Shown piece after piece: positions 28,141 through 42,169 of a stretch of 64,000 nucleotides of DNA. Source of the DNA: Rhipicephalus microplus. Taxonomy: Eukaryota; Arthropoda; Arachnida; Ixodida; Ixodidae. The stretch spans positions 15,082,001 to 15,146,000 of the forward strand of contig NC_134704.1 in assembly GCF_043290135.1 (NCBI RefSeq), given 5' to 3'. Under the pieces are notes generated by a model that saw only the letters and a list, made by a program, of their open reading frames with translations, searched no databases and was not told the DNA's origin. Both the position numbers and the translations under genes were made by a program. How positions within the stretch are numbered: the stretch's first letter is position 1; each line of letters begins with the position of its first letter.

Positions 28141-28683
28141 ATTCTATCGTGTAGAGTACAGCTGAACTTAACAAAGAAAAGTGAGCGTTGTTTCTTGAAA
28201 GATAATTACAGTCCGCGTGCGGTATATTGCAAACAGGCTTCCTCGCACCATCCGGCGATGACTAATGAGGACAGCATGAGCACAATAGCACGGAGCTTGT
28301 TAAACGGAACCACATTTCTTGTGTCCATGAGAAACATTTGTTTTCGGATCCCACGCCCTATACACACACTTGCGTTCTGGACAGACGCACACAAAAAGTT
28401 GTTCACCTTTGCTGAAAGTTGTAAAAAAAGTAGCTCTCTTGCAGTACTTTCCTGGCGTACATGTTTGTTCCTTCTTTACTTTAAAAGTATAGTGCCGACA
28501 ACTGTTACGAAGCTGCTGATGGCGCGAATGAGAAATGACACGACACAAATGATTGAGCAAAACAGACGATCTCATTTGTCTTGGTGTTAAACCTAGGGGA
28601 AGGAAAAGATTACCTCTTTCTCCTTTCGGCGAGTCATGACACACCGTATGTATAACGGTCTTTAAAGACACACGCTAGCCTTC

Positions 28684-28872
28684 TTTCGGGATCGAATCCC
28701 AGGCCAGGACAACCGCATTTTAGATGGAGGCGAAAATGCTTGAAGCCAGTGTACTTAGATTTGCGCGCACGTTAAAAAAAAAAACTCCATGTGTCGAAAA
28801 ACGCCGGAGCCCTCCACTACGGCGTATTGCAAATCATATAATGGTTTTAGGACGTGAACCACAAACAATTAT
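28684..28872 (+). mobile_element. Degraded Ruka-type SINE
   Basis: Recognisable parts are gggatcgaatccca (B box), gatggaggcgaaaatg, gcacgtt, ggagccctccactacggcgt and ggttttaggacgtgaacc. The start of the head and the tail are lost. Confidence 0.75.
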
Positions 28873-29223
28873 TTTTTTTCCCTTTGGAGATCATTATAAA
28901 CTCCTTTTGGAAAGTCGTAAGAGGCGCAACTCCCCAAAAGGAAGATGTGTGTGGCAAATCAGCACACTCAAAAAAGAGGTAAAGTAATTTTTTGTTAGTG
29001 TAACTGAGGAGTTTCATTTAAGAGCTATAGAACTGTGCAGGGACGTGAGAGTGTGTACAAAAGTCTCTCGCTTTTGTTTTACCTATAACCAAGCATCTAG
29101 CCCAAGGTAAATCTTGTCGGGCAAAATAATGAAAGCTCTAGAAGCTTAGTCAGTTTCAAAAAGACTGGTTGGAACCGGTGGCGTATCTAGGGGGTGGCCC
29201 ACAATGCATGTGCCCCCTATTCC

Positions 29224-29700
29224 TGAATGAATGAATGAATGAATGATTGAATGAATGAATGAATGAGTGAATGAATGAATTAACTTTACTTTAAGTTATT
29301 AATCCCTGTCCTTTCCCACCCTCCGTCGTGATGATGGCGGTGCTTCAGGTGAGCGCTTGAAGTCCTTGGACACGGACGTCATCATCGGCTTACCGTACGG
29401 CCCAAAACTGGTCGGCCAGCTCGTCGCTGGTGAGTGCCGCCTCCCAGCGGCAGCAAAGCTGGCGCAGCCGATCCGCAGCAGTAACCGCGGCGGCGGTCGC
29501 CCCCTACCCTGGCACGGTGGTAGCTGCAGCAGTTCACCTCAAAGTTCTTCCCTGCCTAACATGCGTCGCAAAGTGAGCGGCGGCAGCCACACCAAATTCT
29601 CCGACACACTCCCAAAGCATGTGCCGCATGTGCCACTCGCCGCCGGTCCCCTAAAAGTGAACAAGGCAACAGCTAGCGCAACAAATAGCTGATGACGTTT
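29224..29700 (-). mobile_element. LINE 3'-end fragment, minus strand
   Basis: Decayed C-terminal coding sequence of a LINE is visible on the minus strand: WHMRHMLWECVGEFG (about 29590-29635), the usual zinc-knuckle HMLWEC motif, and further on AALTSDELADQFWAVR (about 29394-29440). The 3' end carries an (ATTC)n tail (29224-29280 on the plus strand as GAAT repeats). The two coding pieces are close but the frame between them is probably broken. The clade is uncertain. Confidence 0.6.
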
Positions 29701-32235
29701 ACGTATGTGAAACACGCTTCTATAAATGCCCGTTTTCAGGCTTGGCATGCATTACTATGGCCTCATCAAAGAAATCTCCCTTAAAGCACTGCCTTCTTCG
29801 CGCCTTATTCTCGTGTATCATGGCAATGGAGCCGAAACATATTTCGCTACACGCTTCGCCCCTCCGAACTCGGTGGAGACGTAGACATTGCATGACAGAC
29901 GACCTACGATTACGTTGGCCGCGTCCACATGGCGTGCAGAAGCTACCTTTCTTATTTTTGCCGTTTTCATTTGACACATTGCGCATATAAATTATATATC
30001 CTCACGGAAGCTTCTTTTATATTAGGTTGCCCTACACACGCATATTCACATTTCATAACCTGACCTTTCTGCGCCAGTAGTCGTATATTGCCACTGGGAA
30101 GCAATGTGTAATTAACAAGAAAGCTAATTAATAGGTACACGAAACAAATATCGGGCCGCTTGCCCATTTTTGTTGACAGCGAGGCGACATTTGCTCAAAC
30201 AAACATTTGCGTTATTTATTGGCACTGCTTGCGGACGTAAGCGTGTAAAAAAAAGTAAACATCTCGCTTCCAGGTCAGACCTGAATTTGGCAAGGGATCT
30301 TTTTTTTTTTCCTTTTTGTCCTCGAAATCTGCGTTGGGCGAACACACACCGATAAGTGGATATCGCGGACTGGTGGCAGGCTCTTAATCCCGACTGCTAA
30401 AGGGAGAATCGCGTTCTTCCTCGCACCGTGCCAAATGGGTGCTTAGGCTCGCAATGTTATTGCGAGCGTAGGCGCACCTTATTACACTACAAAGTTAATT
30501 GCCGCTCATTATGCTGCGTCTCGTAAGAGTAAACGAGCGTGCCCTCGGTCGTTACCAGCCTACATATGCATCTCCGTTCCCCGACAGTTTTTGTTGTTTC
30601 TATCGGGACAAGCCTTTTCGCTACCTTTCGATTCAGTATTATGGCGTCTTGTTTATCAATACGGAGCAAACTTCTTGCCTTTCCGCGATTACTTTCTCTC
30701 GCGAGCTCCCTTTCGGGCTGGGAAAAGAAGCCACCGTGTCTCGGTGCCTCTTTTGTCGCATGTCGGTGGAGTCGCCGGCAACACTGCCGGGTTCTGCAGA
30801 CGAGTTTCTCAAAAGCTCTCCGACGAAGACCGAACACCCGACGAGTGGCCCACTCCCTTCCTCGCGCAGAGCGCCTCGTGCTCGAATTGGGACCACTCGC
30901 TTTCTCCTGGCGTGAACCGTGCTTCGACTGCGTAAAGTGACCTCCATGCACTCTCTCTTGCAGGGTTGTGTTCATTCTTTCGCGCAGATATTATAAATGC
31001 GAACGTCTCTGCTGATCCGCGGCTGGGTTATCGGGCGCGACACGCGGAATACTTGTTCGTGTTTGTTAGGTTGTTTTCTTCCTCGTCGATTACATGCAAG
31101 GGCGTGCGCGTGGGCTGTTGATAAATGAACGGGTTCAATTAGTGCGGAAGAGAGCGATAGCGACTATAGTTCGCCTGCTTTTTAATTTTTCGCCGACGCC
31201 GCCACTCGGCGACGATCATGCTTTCTCCAGCTGCATGCAGGCCCTGCGCGCATGGCGGAAAGTGACACCGGTAATTAAGTCTTGTATACTTTGGTCTGGC
31301 ACCCGTGGTATTTCTAGGGTCATTGAAACGCGCCACTTGTGTTCCGAAATAAAAAACTAACCTTGCGAGTGTAAGAGAACGGAGTCTAGACGAGAACTGT
31401 CCGTCCTGTATCAGTGGGCTTAATTTTTCTTTGGGAGTTTTGGTTCGCAACGGGGGTGGCGGTTATTTGCCTATGTACTGCCCCGCCCTTGCAGCGAGTA
31501 AATTTGTATACTTGTCATCGGGACAAGGCGACCGGAAACAAGGCAACTGACGTAGTGGTTGTAGCCAGCAATTTTTTTCGTCGGGATGGGGTGTTAAACT
31601 ATGTTTGATGTATGTGTGCATGCGAAATAGAAAAAAAAAACTTCGGTATTCTTAAATTTTCTGGCTATGGCAATTAACCGAGAAATAGACAGGCGTGCGC
31701 AGCGCTGACTGCCCGTTCTTCTGTGTTGTTCCATTTTTGCATGCCATTTCACTCTACATTCGCTTTATACTTTTTTTCATCTATTAAACGAGAACAACTC
31801 TCGTGAGAAATGTTTTATGCTCTAATAAAGGCTTAGATTTTAGTGGCAATGGACTACCAGCAGCTTCAAGGATGACCTGGCACCTGAATCATCAATCGCC
31901 ATCTCAGTCAACACGTTTACGCGGTCGTTGGTTCTGAAGCAATTTAATTTGTGTTTACATTGTCATTTCTTGGCCATATATGTATACTCATATATTTCAC
32001 GCGCCAGCGCCATTAGAAAAATGTGCGAAAAAATACACAACATCCAAGATGGGGTTACACAATTGAAAACAGAGAACTTTGATCTTTGCTCTCGTAATAG
32101 ATACACCCCGCTCCATTAACTAAAACACTGTTTAGCTTAACACCTCTTTTCCCCCATGTCTTCTCTTGTCGTGTACCTACCACAAACGGGACAGCGCGCG
32201 GTCACGTCAGTAGGGAGATCTGCGTTCGCACACAT

Positions 32236-32319
32236 GCGCCCACTATAGAGTTACTGTATATGCTAGGTTTAGGTAGCATATCCCAAAGGTAGCATATACA
32301 GTAACTCTATAGCGCCCAC
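32236..32319. mobile_element. 68-bp foldback element with 8-bp target duplication
   Basis: Perfect inverted repeats tatagagttactgtatatgct (32244-32264) and its complement (32291-32311) enclose a short spacer. The direct repeat gcgcccac lies at 32236-32243 and 32312-32319. An 8-bp duplication is typical of hAT-like transposases; the terminal sequence itself does not prove the superfamily. Confidence 0.75.
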
Positions 32320-33469
32320 CTACCCGTTTACGAGAGTCTCTCACGAGAGGCGCGTGGTGTGCCCCGAATGAGAAATTGCCACCCGTCTCCGAGCAAATAG
32401 GGGAGATGAATAGTCTTCCTCCAACGAGGCTCGTTTGCAACGAAAAGTCGGGGATTCCTCCGCAGTTGCGCGTGGTGTCGAGGAGGTGGTGTTCCTGGCG
32501 GAGCTTGTTTACAGCGCAGCGGGACGCTGATGAAACCGAGCAGAAACGAGTGTTTTTTCGGACGCAGGTCACGTCTGGCACCTGTGAAAGAACCAGGGGG
32601 CCCCCAGTCGGCGTCAATCCGTGCTCACGCTTTCTTGTGACGCGAACTCCGCAAATGCCCGAAGAACACCTCGCTCCTCTCGAGGCGCCTCTGTGGCTTT
32701 CGCTGCCGCGTCAAAACCTGTAAAAACGTCTCTTGCGCCTCGCCCCATCCGGCGTCCCCGTCATCGTTCACTTCGTCGTCGTCGTCCTCCCGTGTGTGGC
32801 GACCGGATTCGAAAACAAGGCCGAAGAGAGCCGACGCATTCTCACGGCTTCGCCGGTGATGTGACGGGCGACATCTTTGTCCACGAAGCGAGGAATAAAT
32901 GAAGCGTGGCTAGCGGAGATGTGCAGTATATAATGGGACATGCTCCGCCGGGTCCACTCAAGCCGGGAGGAACGGCATCGGCTGCAAGTGCGTTGTCGGG
33001 AGGCCCATTGGGTGGTCCTGAAATCTATGGATGTATTGTCTGTATTGTAGGAGGGGAACGTCAACACCGGTCGGCTTTGGTTTTCATGAAGGCACATTCA
33101 GAGCATCGAGTCGAATGCAAAAAGCACCATCACTGGAGCAATGTATCAAATGATAATATTGAGTGGAATATGATTGAAAGAATGCATTGATGGCTACCTT
33201 TCAGAAGAAGTAAACGGGGAGAGGAAATCACTGATTTTATGCGGTTGCATATGCCACGCTGCGAGCGTGACTATCTGTCTTGGGCAGCTGCACTCGCTAT
33301 GACACTCATCGATACCTGCTTCGGATGCTCATGAACCAAGAAGACTCACAACCTTTTTCTGTAGCCAAGATTCTCGGACGTAGACACCTGCTTCGAAGGC
33401 TCAGAAGGTGCTCTTCTACTTGTGCGCCTGATTCTGTCCTCTTTTTTTCTTTCTCCATCTTTAAAACTC

Positions 33470-33560
33470 CTCCACCCCCTTCTATGGCGTAAAGTAGCAT
33501 ACCAGTCCTTCTAGACGGGTTAAAATCCATGTCTTTCCTGTTCCTTCGGGTCACTCTGTT
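33470..33560 (+). repeat. Diverged LINE 3'-UTR-like motif
   Basis: The sequence gtaaagtagcataccagtcc, then acgggttaaaatccatgtct and a CT-rich end, is a weak match to the motif at 60592 and 38500. Confidence 0.4.
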
Positions 33561-34057
33561 TCCTTCCGCCTCTCTGTACGTTTATTTATTCTTTCCCAAG
33601 AGCTGTGTAGTAAACATGACGTGCGCGTATGTGGTTATCCGGGCTGGTTATTCTCCGATCTGGTGAGGTCTGGTTGGTCTTCGTGTTTCTCATCACCCCC
33701 CTCTCTCTCTCTCATCGAAAGCACTTCCACAGGAACCACAACGACAGCAAGACTTAGTCCGCTCTATGCGCGGAAGCTGTCTGTCCTGTTTAGCCCGACA
33801 CTGTTCACGGCTGCCTAAATAGATCCGCGGTGGCGTCCGTGGGCCACGCAGTTTGCGTAGTGGGCTGCGGTCGCCAGACGTGGTTGCCAGAACTGGTCCG
33901 CGTTAGCACCCTGCTGAGGTGTTCCGACGGATGACGGAGAAGGGCAGCGCATCGTATAGCAACGCCCCCATCACGCCTGCCCGGTCGGGGTGCCTTGACG
34001 AGGAGAACTATAGCCTCACAGCTAGCGCTGAATATCTGCTCGCGCACGTTTATGGAT

Positions 34058-34229
34058 GCCCGCCGCGGTGTTTATGGAGCTTGACTGCTGGCCCGAAAGT
34101 CGCGGGATCGAGTACCGGCCTTGACGGTGGCATTTCGATTTACGTGCACGTTTAAGAACCATAGGTTCCGGAGCCCTCCGATTCGGCGTCTTTCGTAATC
34201 ATATTGTAGTTGTGGGACGTAAAACCCCA

Positions 34230-34282
<53 letters not shown>
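34058..34282 (+). mobile_element. Degraded Ruka-type SINE with ATT tail
   Basis: The head (gcccgccgcggtg) and B-box region (cgcgggatcgagtaccgg) are followed by a shortened body (cggagccctccgattcggcg; tgtgggacgtaaaacccc) and an (ATT)n tract at 34230-34282 in place of the CAAT tail. Confidence 0.8.
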
Positions 34283-34283
<1 letters not shown>

Positions 34284-37200
34284 GCAAGGAAACGTGATTA
34301 TTTATTATTGGTGTCATTGACGGATGTTGGGATTACAGTAGCAGTTAAAGGAAGCATACATTTGTTATACGGAGAAGTTTTGCTACATTGTAACTGGTGA
34401 AGTTTAATACGTGTCCTTTTTCAATATTTTTTGTGCGATAGAAAAAAAAAACTGCGTTTATATAGTGACAGGCCATGCGAGATGCGAGTCGTAGTGATAA
34501 GGAAAACCTCGTGACTCTATTTAATTAATTCTATGCTTGCAGATATTTCATTCACTTTGTTGTTGAGTTCAGCAAGTTGAATTCACCAGAAATGGTATCA
34601 CTTGTAACAGTAAGACACACAAAAATTTACTATAAGGATATGCTGGCCATCACAGGGCATGTAAATAATCTAATGGCATACACATAGAATTAATTTTGGA
34701 ACCAATTATTGCCCTACAATGCGACAGATCTACGAAACATCTACACAGGCCTCACTTTTTGCTCATCATTGTCATACTTCAAATTTCATAAGGCTGAAAA
34801 CAATATCGTCATTTCTAGCTTACAAAGTGATTGTAGGCATTAATGTTGGCATGTATGTTGCATTCTTTGTGCGATGTTACACAGAAGCCGGTACCCTTTC
34901 GCCCCCGCAAGATTGCAGCAGTAATTTTGGAAAGACGCAAACACGTAAGATGCCCCCCCCCCCTCCCCACTCCCCACACACACATACACGCACAAAGAAA
35001 TGGGCGGACAAATCATTGTTCTTGGCTGGAGGCCTTGCACTCGTTCAGCCGTCGGGAGGTACAGGCATTTAGCAGAGGTTAAAGACCGTTGAAAATCTTT
35101 GACACCGTGACAACGGCCGGAACAGGCCTCGCCGCCCGCAGCGCCGCTTTTTCATCGCATTAGGCCATCGTTACGCTCGTCCGTCACACTGCACGCAAGC
35201 AACTGACAAGCCGGGTCAGAATGGGTGTGCACGTGCGAGCTCGCACAGGCGAATGGCCGTGCACGTCTTCCACGTGGACCACCCTTTGAGTAATAATGGG
35301 AACCGCAGGATTGATAATTTCGATTTTCTTTCTTTTTTTGTTCGCCCGAGTACTCCTACTGAGCATTGTCAGCCTATCTATACGCTTGGCTCCGGTTTGC
35401 GCGAACTGCGAGAGCCTTCGGTCACAGTGAAAGCTTTCGCAGCAAGGGTTGTAGCTGTCTGAGCTGTACGATTCTTTCACAGTCGTAGCCAAGGCACGCT
35501 CGAAGGCCCGCAGTGCCTTTTCCCCACCGGCCCTTCCTCCAAGTCAGCCGAACAAAGAGCAGCGCGTTCGCAATGAAATAGAGGAAACTCCCGCCAAGAT
35601 CAGTTTCGTTAACGCAAATAAATAAAAAGTAGAGTGCAATGACAAACGATCGCTTTTCTGCCTTCGTTCTCCCTGCGTGTAATCCATTAACTGTAAGCTT
35701 CGTGGCAACAGCGTGTGGAATCGTTACACGGTGATACCTTGACCATCAAACTCTACACAGAGTAGATACGGAACTGCGTGAAGAGTGGAGTTACTCGTCT
35801 GAGAGATGCCTACAACGAAGATATACGAGTGCGATATTTGACACGTGCGATGAGGAGGTGCAGAAAATCGATTAATGCAATCTGCGTTGCTTCATGTACC
35901 TTATGTAGTCCCGTGTTTTGTTCTGCCGCATTACTTCGCCGCCTGCCAATCCATTCTTGTCCCATTTCGATGACGCAAAGGATACGTACCAACGTTTATA
36001 TACGGTGGCTTCCCCACAGTGTCGTTTCATTTTTTTTTTCACTGTAACTTGGTTTTTTCTTACTGTGTCGGTCGCTTACCAGCGCCCTCGAAAAGCAGCG
36101 TCACCGTCGAGCCTTCGTTGCGAAGCAGCGCGAACTTAACGCCCCTGAGAGCCGCGTTGGGGTGTACGAGCATGTGAGACGGTTACACCCATTCTAGACG
36201 CGGCATAATAGACGCCGTGATTACCGGAGACCACCCCCGAAGATTTGGCAGCTTCGATGGGGCTTCTACTTTTCGCGCGTGGGGGCCCATTAAACGATTA
36301 GTGCCCCGCAAGCAGAACGCGTTGTCTTGTCTCCACACTCTCGTAGGCATTTGCTATAGCTGCACGCAGCCGGCAATGGACCACTTCCAGACTGCTTGCC
36401 CGCAGACAGTGGGTGTTTTTCTCATGACGGTATACACTCTCCCGTCGAGCCACTCCTGCGCCTGATGATTTGGGCGGGTCTGCTAATGAATAAGAATCGG
36501 CTCCGAAATAGAGGAGAGCTGGCGGTGTCACAGTTCATTTGGGGCCTGAAACAAGGTTAAGGCCTGGTGAACCAACGTGGGATCGTTCGCCCATGGCGAT
36601 AGTGCCAGAATGCTGGAAATTGCGCGCGAGTGAACAAATATCCTCGGAATTAGTAAGAACGATAAGACATTGAGCTATAGAGAAGTGGGCACACCTTCGA
36701 GCCTTCCCATGATCGCCACTTTCGTCAGAGAATACAATGCTGAAGTACTACAGTCTTATTATGCATCTCCCTCCTTTTGCGCTCTATTTATTTCTGCATA
36801 ACTATGACTTAGCGTTCACGTGAATTCACGTACGTATACTTTGTAAGTAGTGTATTGTGTGTGACAATATGCGTTATGTGTTTATCACTATATATATCAT
36901 CACCCACCACCTGGTGCAGCATGTCAGCCGAAGAGCCAAGCAAATATATCCAGCTTTTCATTAAAATATTTATTTTTCTTTAACTTATTTGACTGGATAT
37001 ATCATTTACCAATGGATTCCTCACGCGCGTCCACGTTCAAGCTTGCTCTATTTTCGCGTTGTACTGCGGGGCGCAACAAAATGTCAAGTAGACATTTAGA
37101 GTAACCTTATCCTATTCTCTTTAGGAAGGACACTTCGCCTGACACAGCCGTAAGGACCCTGTCAAACAGGTTGCGCTGCACCAGTATTTCAGCGTTTCTC

Positions 37201-37503
37201 TGTGGTGTCTGCCTGTATACACTGCAGATCTGCTTACACTGACTAGGTGCCTTTTCTTCTTGCTCAATCTTGTCCCCGATAAAATCAGCAATGCTTACGT
37301 GACCGCGAGTAGTCCTGGAAAGACGGGAAACCATTCAGGGGCTTCCCGAGGGCGGGACAGCATGGCTGCGTGGTTGGTTTGGTCTAGTTGCGTTACGTGC
37401 GCACGCTATGCAGATGAGGCAAAAGGCATGGTATAGAACTTACGGCGCGTTCTAGAGCGTGAACTAAATATTCCCAAAGTTTGTACCATATACTTAGCCA
37501 TCC

Positions 37504-38121
37504 ATGACATTTATTGTTTCGGGGAAGTGGCGACGCCGCTGCCCGACGCACGTACTATACGGAAATGCACCAGACTGGCCGCTTTCCCGATCTCCGCCGG
37601 CCAATTGGAGGAGATCACGCTATAGGCCCTCGTTGAGACCCGTCGCGAAGCGGAAGCCCGACTGCGACGACAACGCCGGCACGAAGTCTTCAACGAACGA
37701 GACAGAGAGCGATGGAAATAGAAAGGAAAGACACGAGGCCCGCTTTGCTGCTGCTTCACCTTACGCTGCACGCACCGCCGAGATTGGATCTGCATATACG
37801 GCGCGAATGCGCTTCCTCGGTGGAGGCGCAATTGGTCGGGTTCAACAAACCGGACAGCGGCTGCCTCGCGAGCACGCGCGAGACACAATGGGCCGGCCAA
37901 AGGGACGGCGTGGCATCAAACATCAGAGGCACTGGCGTGTGCCATTTCGAGGGGACACTTTCCCCAGCCCAACTGGACGAAAGGACAACGCGCTCCAGAA
38001 CGAATGCCATGGTGACGTGCTTCTCACCATGGCTGGTCTTGGGTCGCTGGAATCCCTGAAAGTGGGAAGTAAACAGTTCTTTGAAGTCAACATCACGGGC
38101 CTTCGGCAATCATTATATTAA
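37504..38121 (+). other. Long GC-rich open frame, unrecognised
   Basis: A 205-codon ATG-to-stop frame lies in a GC-rich, CpG-rich block. Its composition is Arg-, Gly- and Ser-rich with no motif I recognise. Overlapping minus-strand frames of 117 and 129 codons are also open, which suggests stop-poor composition rather than selection. It could be a CpG-rich regulatory block, a first exon or UTR, or chance. Confidence 0.2.
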
Positions 38122-38494
38122 AGATCTGCGCGACCATATCATTGTTCTTTGAAGAACATTGGGATGGGTCTGATTGAATGAAAGTACTGAGCCAGCTTTG
38201 CGCCCCATCTAAATGCCTGGGGGAGGGGGGGGGGCGCAGCTCCGAAGCCCAGTCGTGCCCGCGCCTGTCTGCAGACAGGGTACCTCCAGTCTTTCAGCGT
38301 CGTAATTCGTCAATATTATCAACTGTTTAAACACGTAACGTCTGCGTTGGTATCAAAGACAGTCACGTATTTGGGAAAGTTCGATGTCCACTGGAGCTTT
38401 CAGAAACGGGCACCATTGATCACCGGTCACGTTGTTCTGAACGGGTGTTTTTGACTTAACCGTTTTCTACACAGAGCTTAATAGGCATTCTGTT

Positions 38495-38580
38495 TGTTCA
38501 GTAGGGTAGCATACCGGATACTAGCATCTGGTTAACCTCCCTGCCTTCCTTTTTTCTCGTTTCTCTCTCTCTCTGTTTGT
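38495..38580 (+). repeat. LINE 3'-UTR-like motif
   Basis: The sequence agtagggtagcataccggat, then atctggttaacctccctgcc and a CT-rich tail, is a strong match to the dispersed motif. Confidence 0.6.
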
Positions 38581-39433
38581 TCATTCATTCAGATGTAACC
38601 CCTTGGAACCCGTTAAGTGTGCCCCTTCTACCGATCAGTATCGCCCACCGTTAACCCCCCCCCCCCCCCGCCATGTATATTTCACAGGAAACGCTTACAC
38701 ATTGACAGAGTGGACGCGACATGACACGTTGCTGTGAATTATGAACGCATTTAAACAAACTGGAAGATCACGCTTGCGTGATGTTCAGATTAGAAGAAGC
38801 AACAAGAGAGGTTAAAACAAAGAGCTGCAGTGCACGACACAGACAAACGCGACGCGCAGGGCGGCATCTTGAAAGAGCGAGCAACACGGGGACCTTTGTC
38901 TTCTCTGTTGGGATCGGCAAACAGCACAACCATCTCACGTGTCGTGTTTGCGAAGCAAGAGGCGAGTCTTATGTCGGCCTGATTTTTTGACGGTACGCGG
39001 CGGCACCAATAAATTACGCCTGTTTATTCACCGCCTGCTCAAGCTTATTTCTGACGCATCAATACAAATACGCTGAAATAAATCTTGAAATAAGGCGAGA
39101 ACGGTGCGTTTTACGTCGCATAGCACGTTTTCAAACGCTTGATTTGTACCTTTCTGTGTAGCTCGGGCTAACATTTATCACGTAAACAGGCGCCACGTTT
39201 CACAATGAAAGATATACTTCGTAGATTGACACTGATCAAGCTGAAAACTATAATTGTTCGTGCACATGCACGGCAGAGTCGGTTATTAGTATTACCAAAG
39301 AACACCTACCAGCTTGTATTACTATATATACCACGAGCAGTTTTTACAGGTGGTAGCGGGGATTCGTCCTCTGATATGACAAGCTACGAAGCCTAGCGTG
39401 TTTCTTACACACAAAAAGAGTGATCTTAATGGA

Positions 39434-39558
<125 letters not shown>

Positions 39559-40329
39559 GCTCACTTGGCAAAAGCTTTCGTGCCCAGCGTTAAGAAAAAA
39601 ACGCACTAGATTCACAGCACGCATACATGAGAACATTGGAGATTACCTCCCCGCAGAGTGAAACTAATGTTATTAAAATAGAAACAGCGCCCGGTAGCCC
39701 ACAACGCACTCTGGGAAAACGTGCGTCCTCTCTGTTCACTTTCCATCTCCGCTAGTCCGGTTCACACAATTTGGGATGCGAGCCATTTATTATTCACTAA
39801 TTATGTTTTTATTCTCTGACTTGCGTGTATTCTGGACTGCTGCACTGCCATGCGCCGCGTTGTTCACTGTTTTTGCATTGATTCTGCTGGCCTCCTTTGG
39901 CAAAGTTTGAGCCCTTTGGGAATGACGAATGCGTAAATTGTGCGGGTCGTGTTCATTCTTGCGAGGAGACTCGGTGCAACGTCCCAAAACCGAACAAAAC
40001 GAGGCCAGCGATTACGATTATCTTTTGTCGCCGACCTACAAATTTCTTTACAAAAAATTCGTTTCTGCTTCAAATACAAATCATGGTTTCTTTATTATGG
40101 CTTAGAAAAAAGAAGGCTCCACTTTTGTTCACGACATTCTTCGATACGGCCAACTTTTTGCCGTTTCTAATTGCGCCATTGTTGCTTAGCTGCTGTTACA
40201 TTTATTTTATGAATGGGCTTGAGTTGCCTCGAAATTGAGGACAAAATAAAAAAAAGCCTTAAGGGTTAGACGAGAGGTTGATGGAAATTTTCGATAGACA
40301 TTGGGGAAATAATTTGTGTCACTTCTGAC

Positions 40330-40400
40330 ACCCGAGATGTCTACGCACGTTGAAGTTAATCGCATCGTGGCTTTGGGATGTTAAACCGAGACTTATTATC
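40330..40400 (+). mobile_element. Possible SINE tail remnant
   Basis: A short match (tcgtggctttgggatgttaaacc followed by ttattatca) resembles the end of a Ruka SINE with an ATT-type tail. The rest is not recognisable. Confidence 0.3.
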
Positions 40401-42169
40401 ATACTGTCTTGCAAAATGTCCGCAGTTGCACTGCGAAACCCATGGCCACTCGGACGTTCTGGCTGACCTGTCTGCTTTTATGACTGCCATGACTGCTTCA
40501 AGTTACAGCTGCAAATCTCCATAAATTTCCCTATCGGCGACACGTCTCCGTATGTCCCATCGCAGGGACAGGGCCAGATGTTCGTCGTCTTCTGCGTGTC
40601 TGTCAGGGTCGCGATCCAAGCGATGTGTTTTACTTCCGTCAGCGGGCAGCTATACGCGGTTGATAGCTGCGGAATGACGCTCTTCCATCTGTTACGCAAG
40701 GTGGCCTCAAGGCGCATCTAGAACCTTGCTACTGCGCCAATGAAACTGACGCTGCCGCGCTAACACTCTGTTACCTGCACATGAGTGCATTGGATCAACC
40801 AGAATCAACCTGATTACATAAATAGCTTATAATGAAACATATTGCTTTTCTAATTACTCTGGAGTCTTACGGGTTAATAACACGTTATGGTTACGACGCA
40901 CGCCATTGAGAGTGTCTACAAATGAATAAGGACTGCCTTGGGTTCCTTAATGCACGCTCAAAGATACGTATACAGATGCACACACCCTTCCCTTCTTAAG
41001 CGAAATGCGGCTGCCGCTTCCGAGAATCCAGTATACGTGTCCTTGACCACAGCAGGCCAACACAATAGGCACTGAGCTACAATATTGGCGAGTTAGTTTT
41101 TCATGACTATGATAAGTTCACTAAAAGTATGTCGCATTATAAAGCTTGTTCCTTTTCTGGCTCATTAATAAGCGAATTCAGTGATTTCAACTTAAACAGA
41201 AACAAAACGCAGAAGTTATGGAACTGTTGTGCGTCGTCCATAATTATTCAATTTATCAATGATAGGCGAAGAGGAGGAGCCATCGTCACTATAAAGTGCG
41301 GCAAGTCTGCTCTGCCTAGTCCAACTTGAATACAAACATAGGACTAAAGTGCAGCCCCTGATGAAATAGAGATCAGTTCTGTATACCTTACGCCATCGCT
41401 GCACAGTATTAATGAGCAGCTGTAGCGCGGGCTCCATGGCACGCAGTGACCTCTCAGCACGTCGACAGACGGCGACAGCTTCGCTACACACGGCTGTGCC
41501 GCGAAGTTGATCGAAACGCCAGCGCTCCGACCGCACAGTGAGCGCACTACAGTACATGCAAATGGCCGCACGAAAGCGCCGGCCGGCTGCCGTTTGTTTA
41601 TGCATTCTGCTCGTCGGCTGACGTAACAGATTGGCTGGCTGCCAGGGAGAGGTGCTTGAACTTCTTCCCGCTCGCCGCCAGTCGCGTAATAGTTGTAGTG
41701 TGGACAAACCGGCCGTCTTAACGTGGCCACGTGAAGGGTGTCGAGTTAAACAAGGCCTAAAGGCCTGTCACTATCGTTTCGTTTGCTCTGCGTCTTTATA
41801 TTTGTATACAGGCGCGTCGCCGTGCCTCGTCAAGCCTTCTTTCGATGCCCAGGAACAGGGGCGACCACAGGCAAAAAGAAAAGAAAAAAAGAGGAGCTGT
41901 GGAGGTAGATATGCTGTAAGCGACCGCTTACTCAAACTAGGGGCTTCATCTGCTTTAGGTCACCTATAGACCGAAGCGATTTTACTGTCGAGGATGTCCT
42001 GGGTTCGTGGCGCTGCCGACCACATGTCTGAAAGGCAATGGAAGCGCCTTTCACGTTTACTCAAGGACACCGGGTTAATTCACTGTTCGTGATGGCAAAC
42101 GCGGAACTGTTACATCGGGGGAAACAGTGCCTTTTTTATCCACCTCTGTAACTTTCCTTCCAGTTCACC

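Larger units (their letters stand above)
29701..34057. other. No gene recognised
   Basis: It holds the foldback element at 32236-32319 and a CpG-rich patch at about 30500-30950 with overlapping open frames on both strands. A motif remnant is at 33470. No FGF first-exon signature (such as LYCR-G--L-I-PDG) was seen. Confidence 0.5.

Noticed and set aside
37756..38109. 117-codon minus-strand frame as the missing FGF first exon
   Set aside because: No LYCR-like or PDG motif and no signal peptide.
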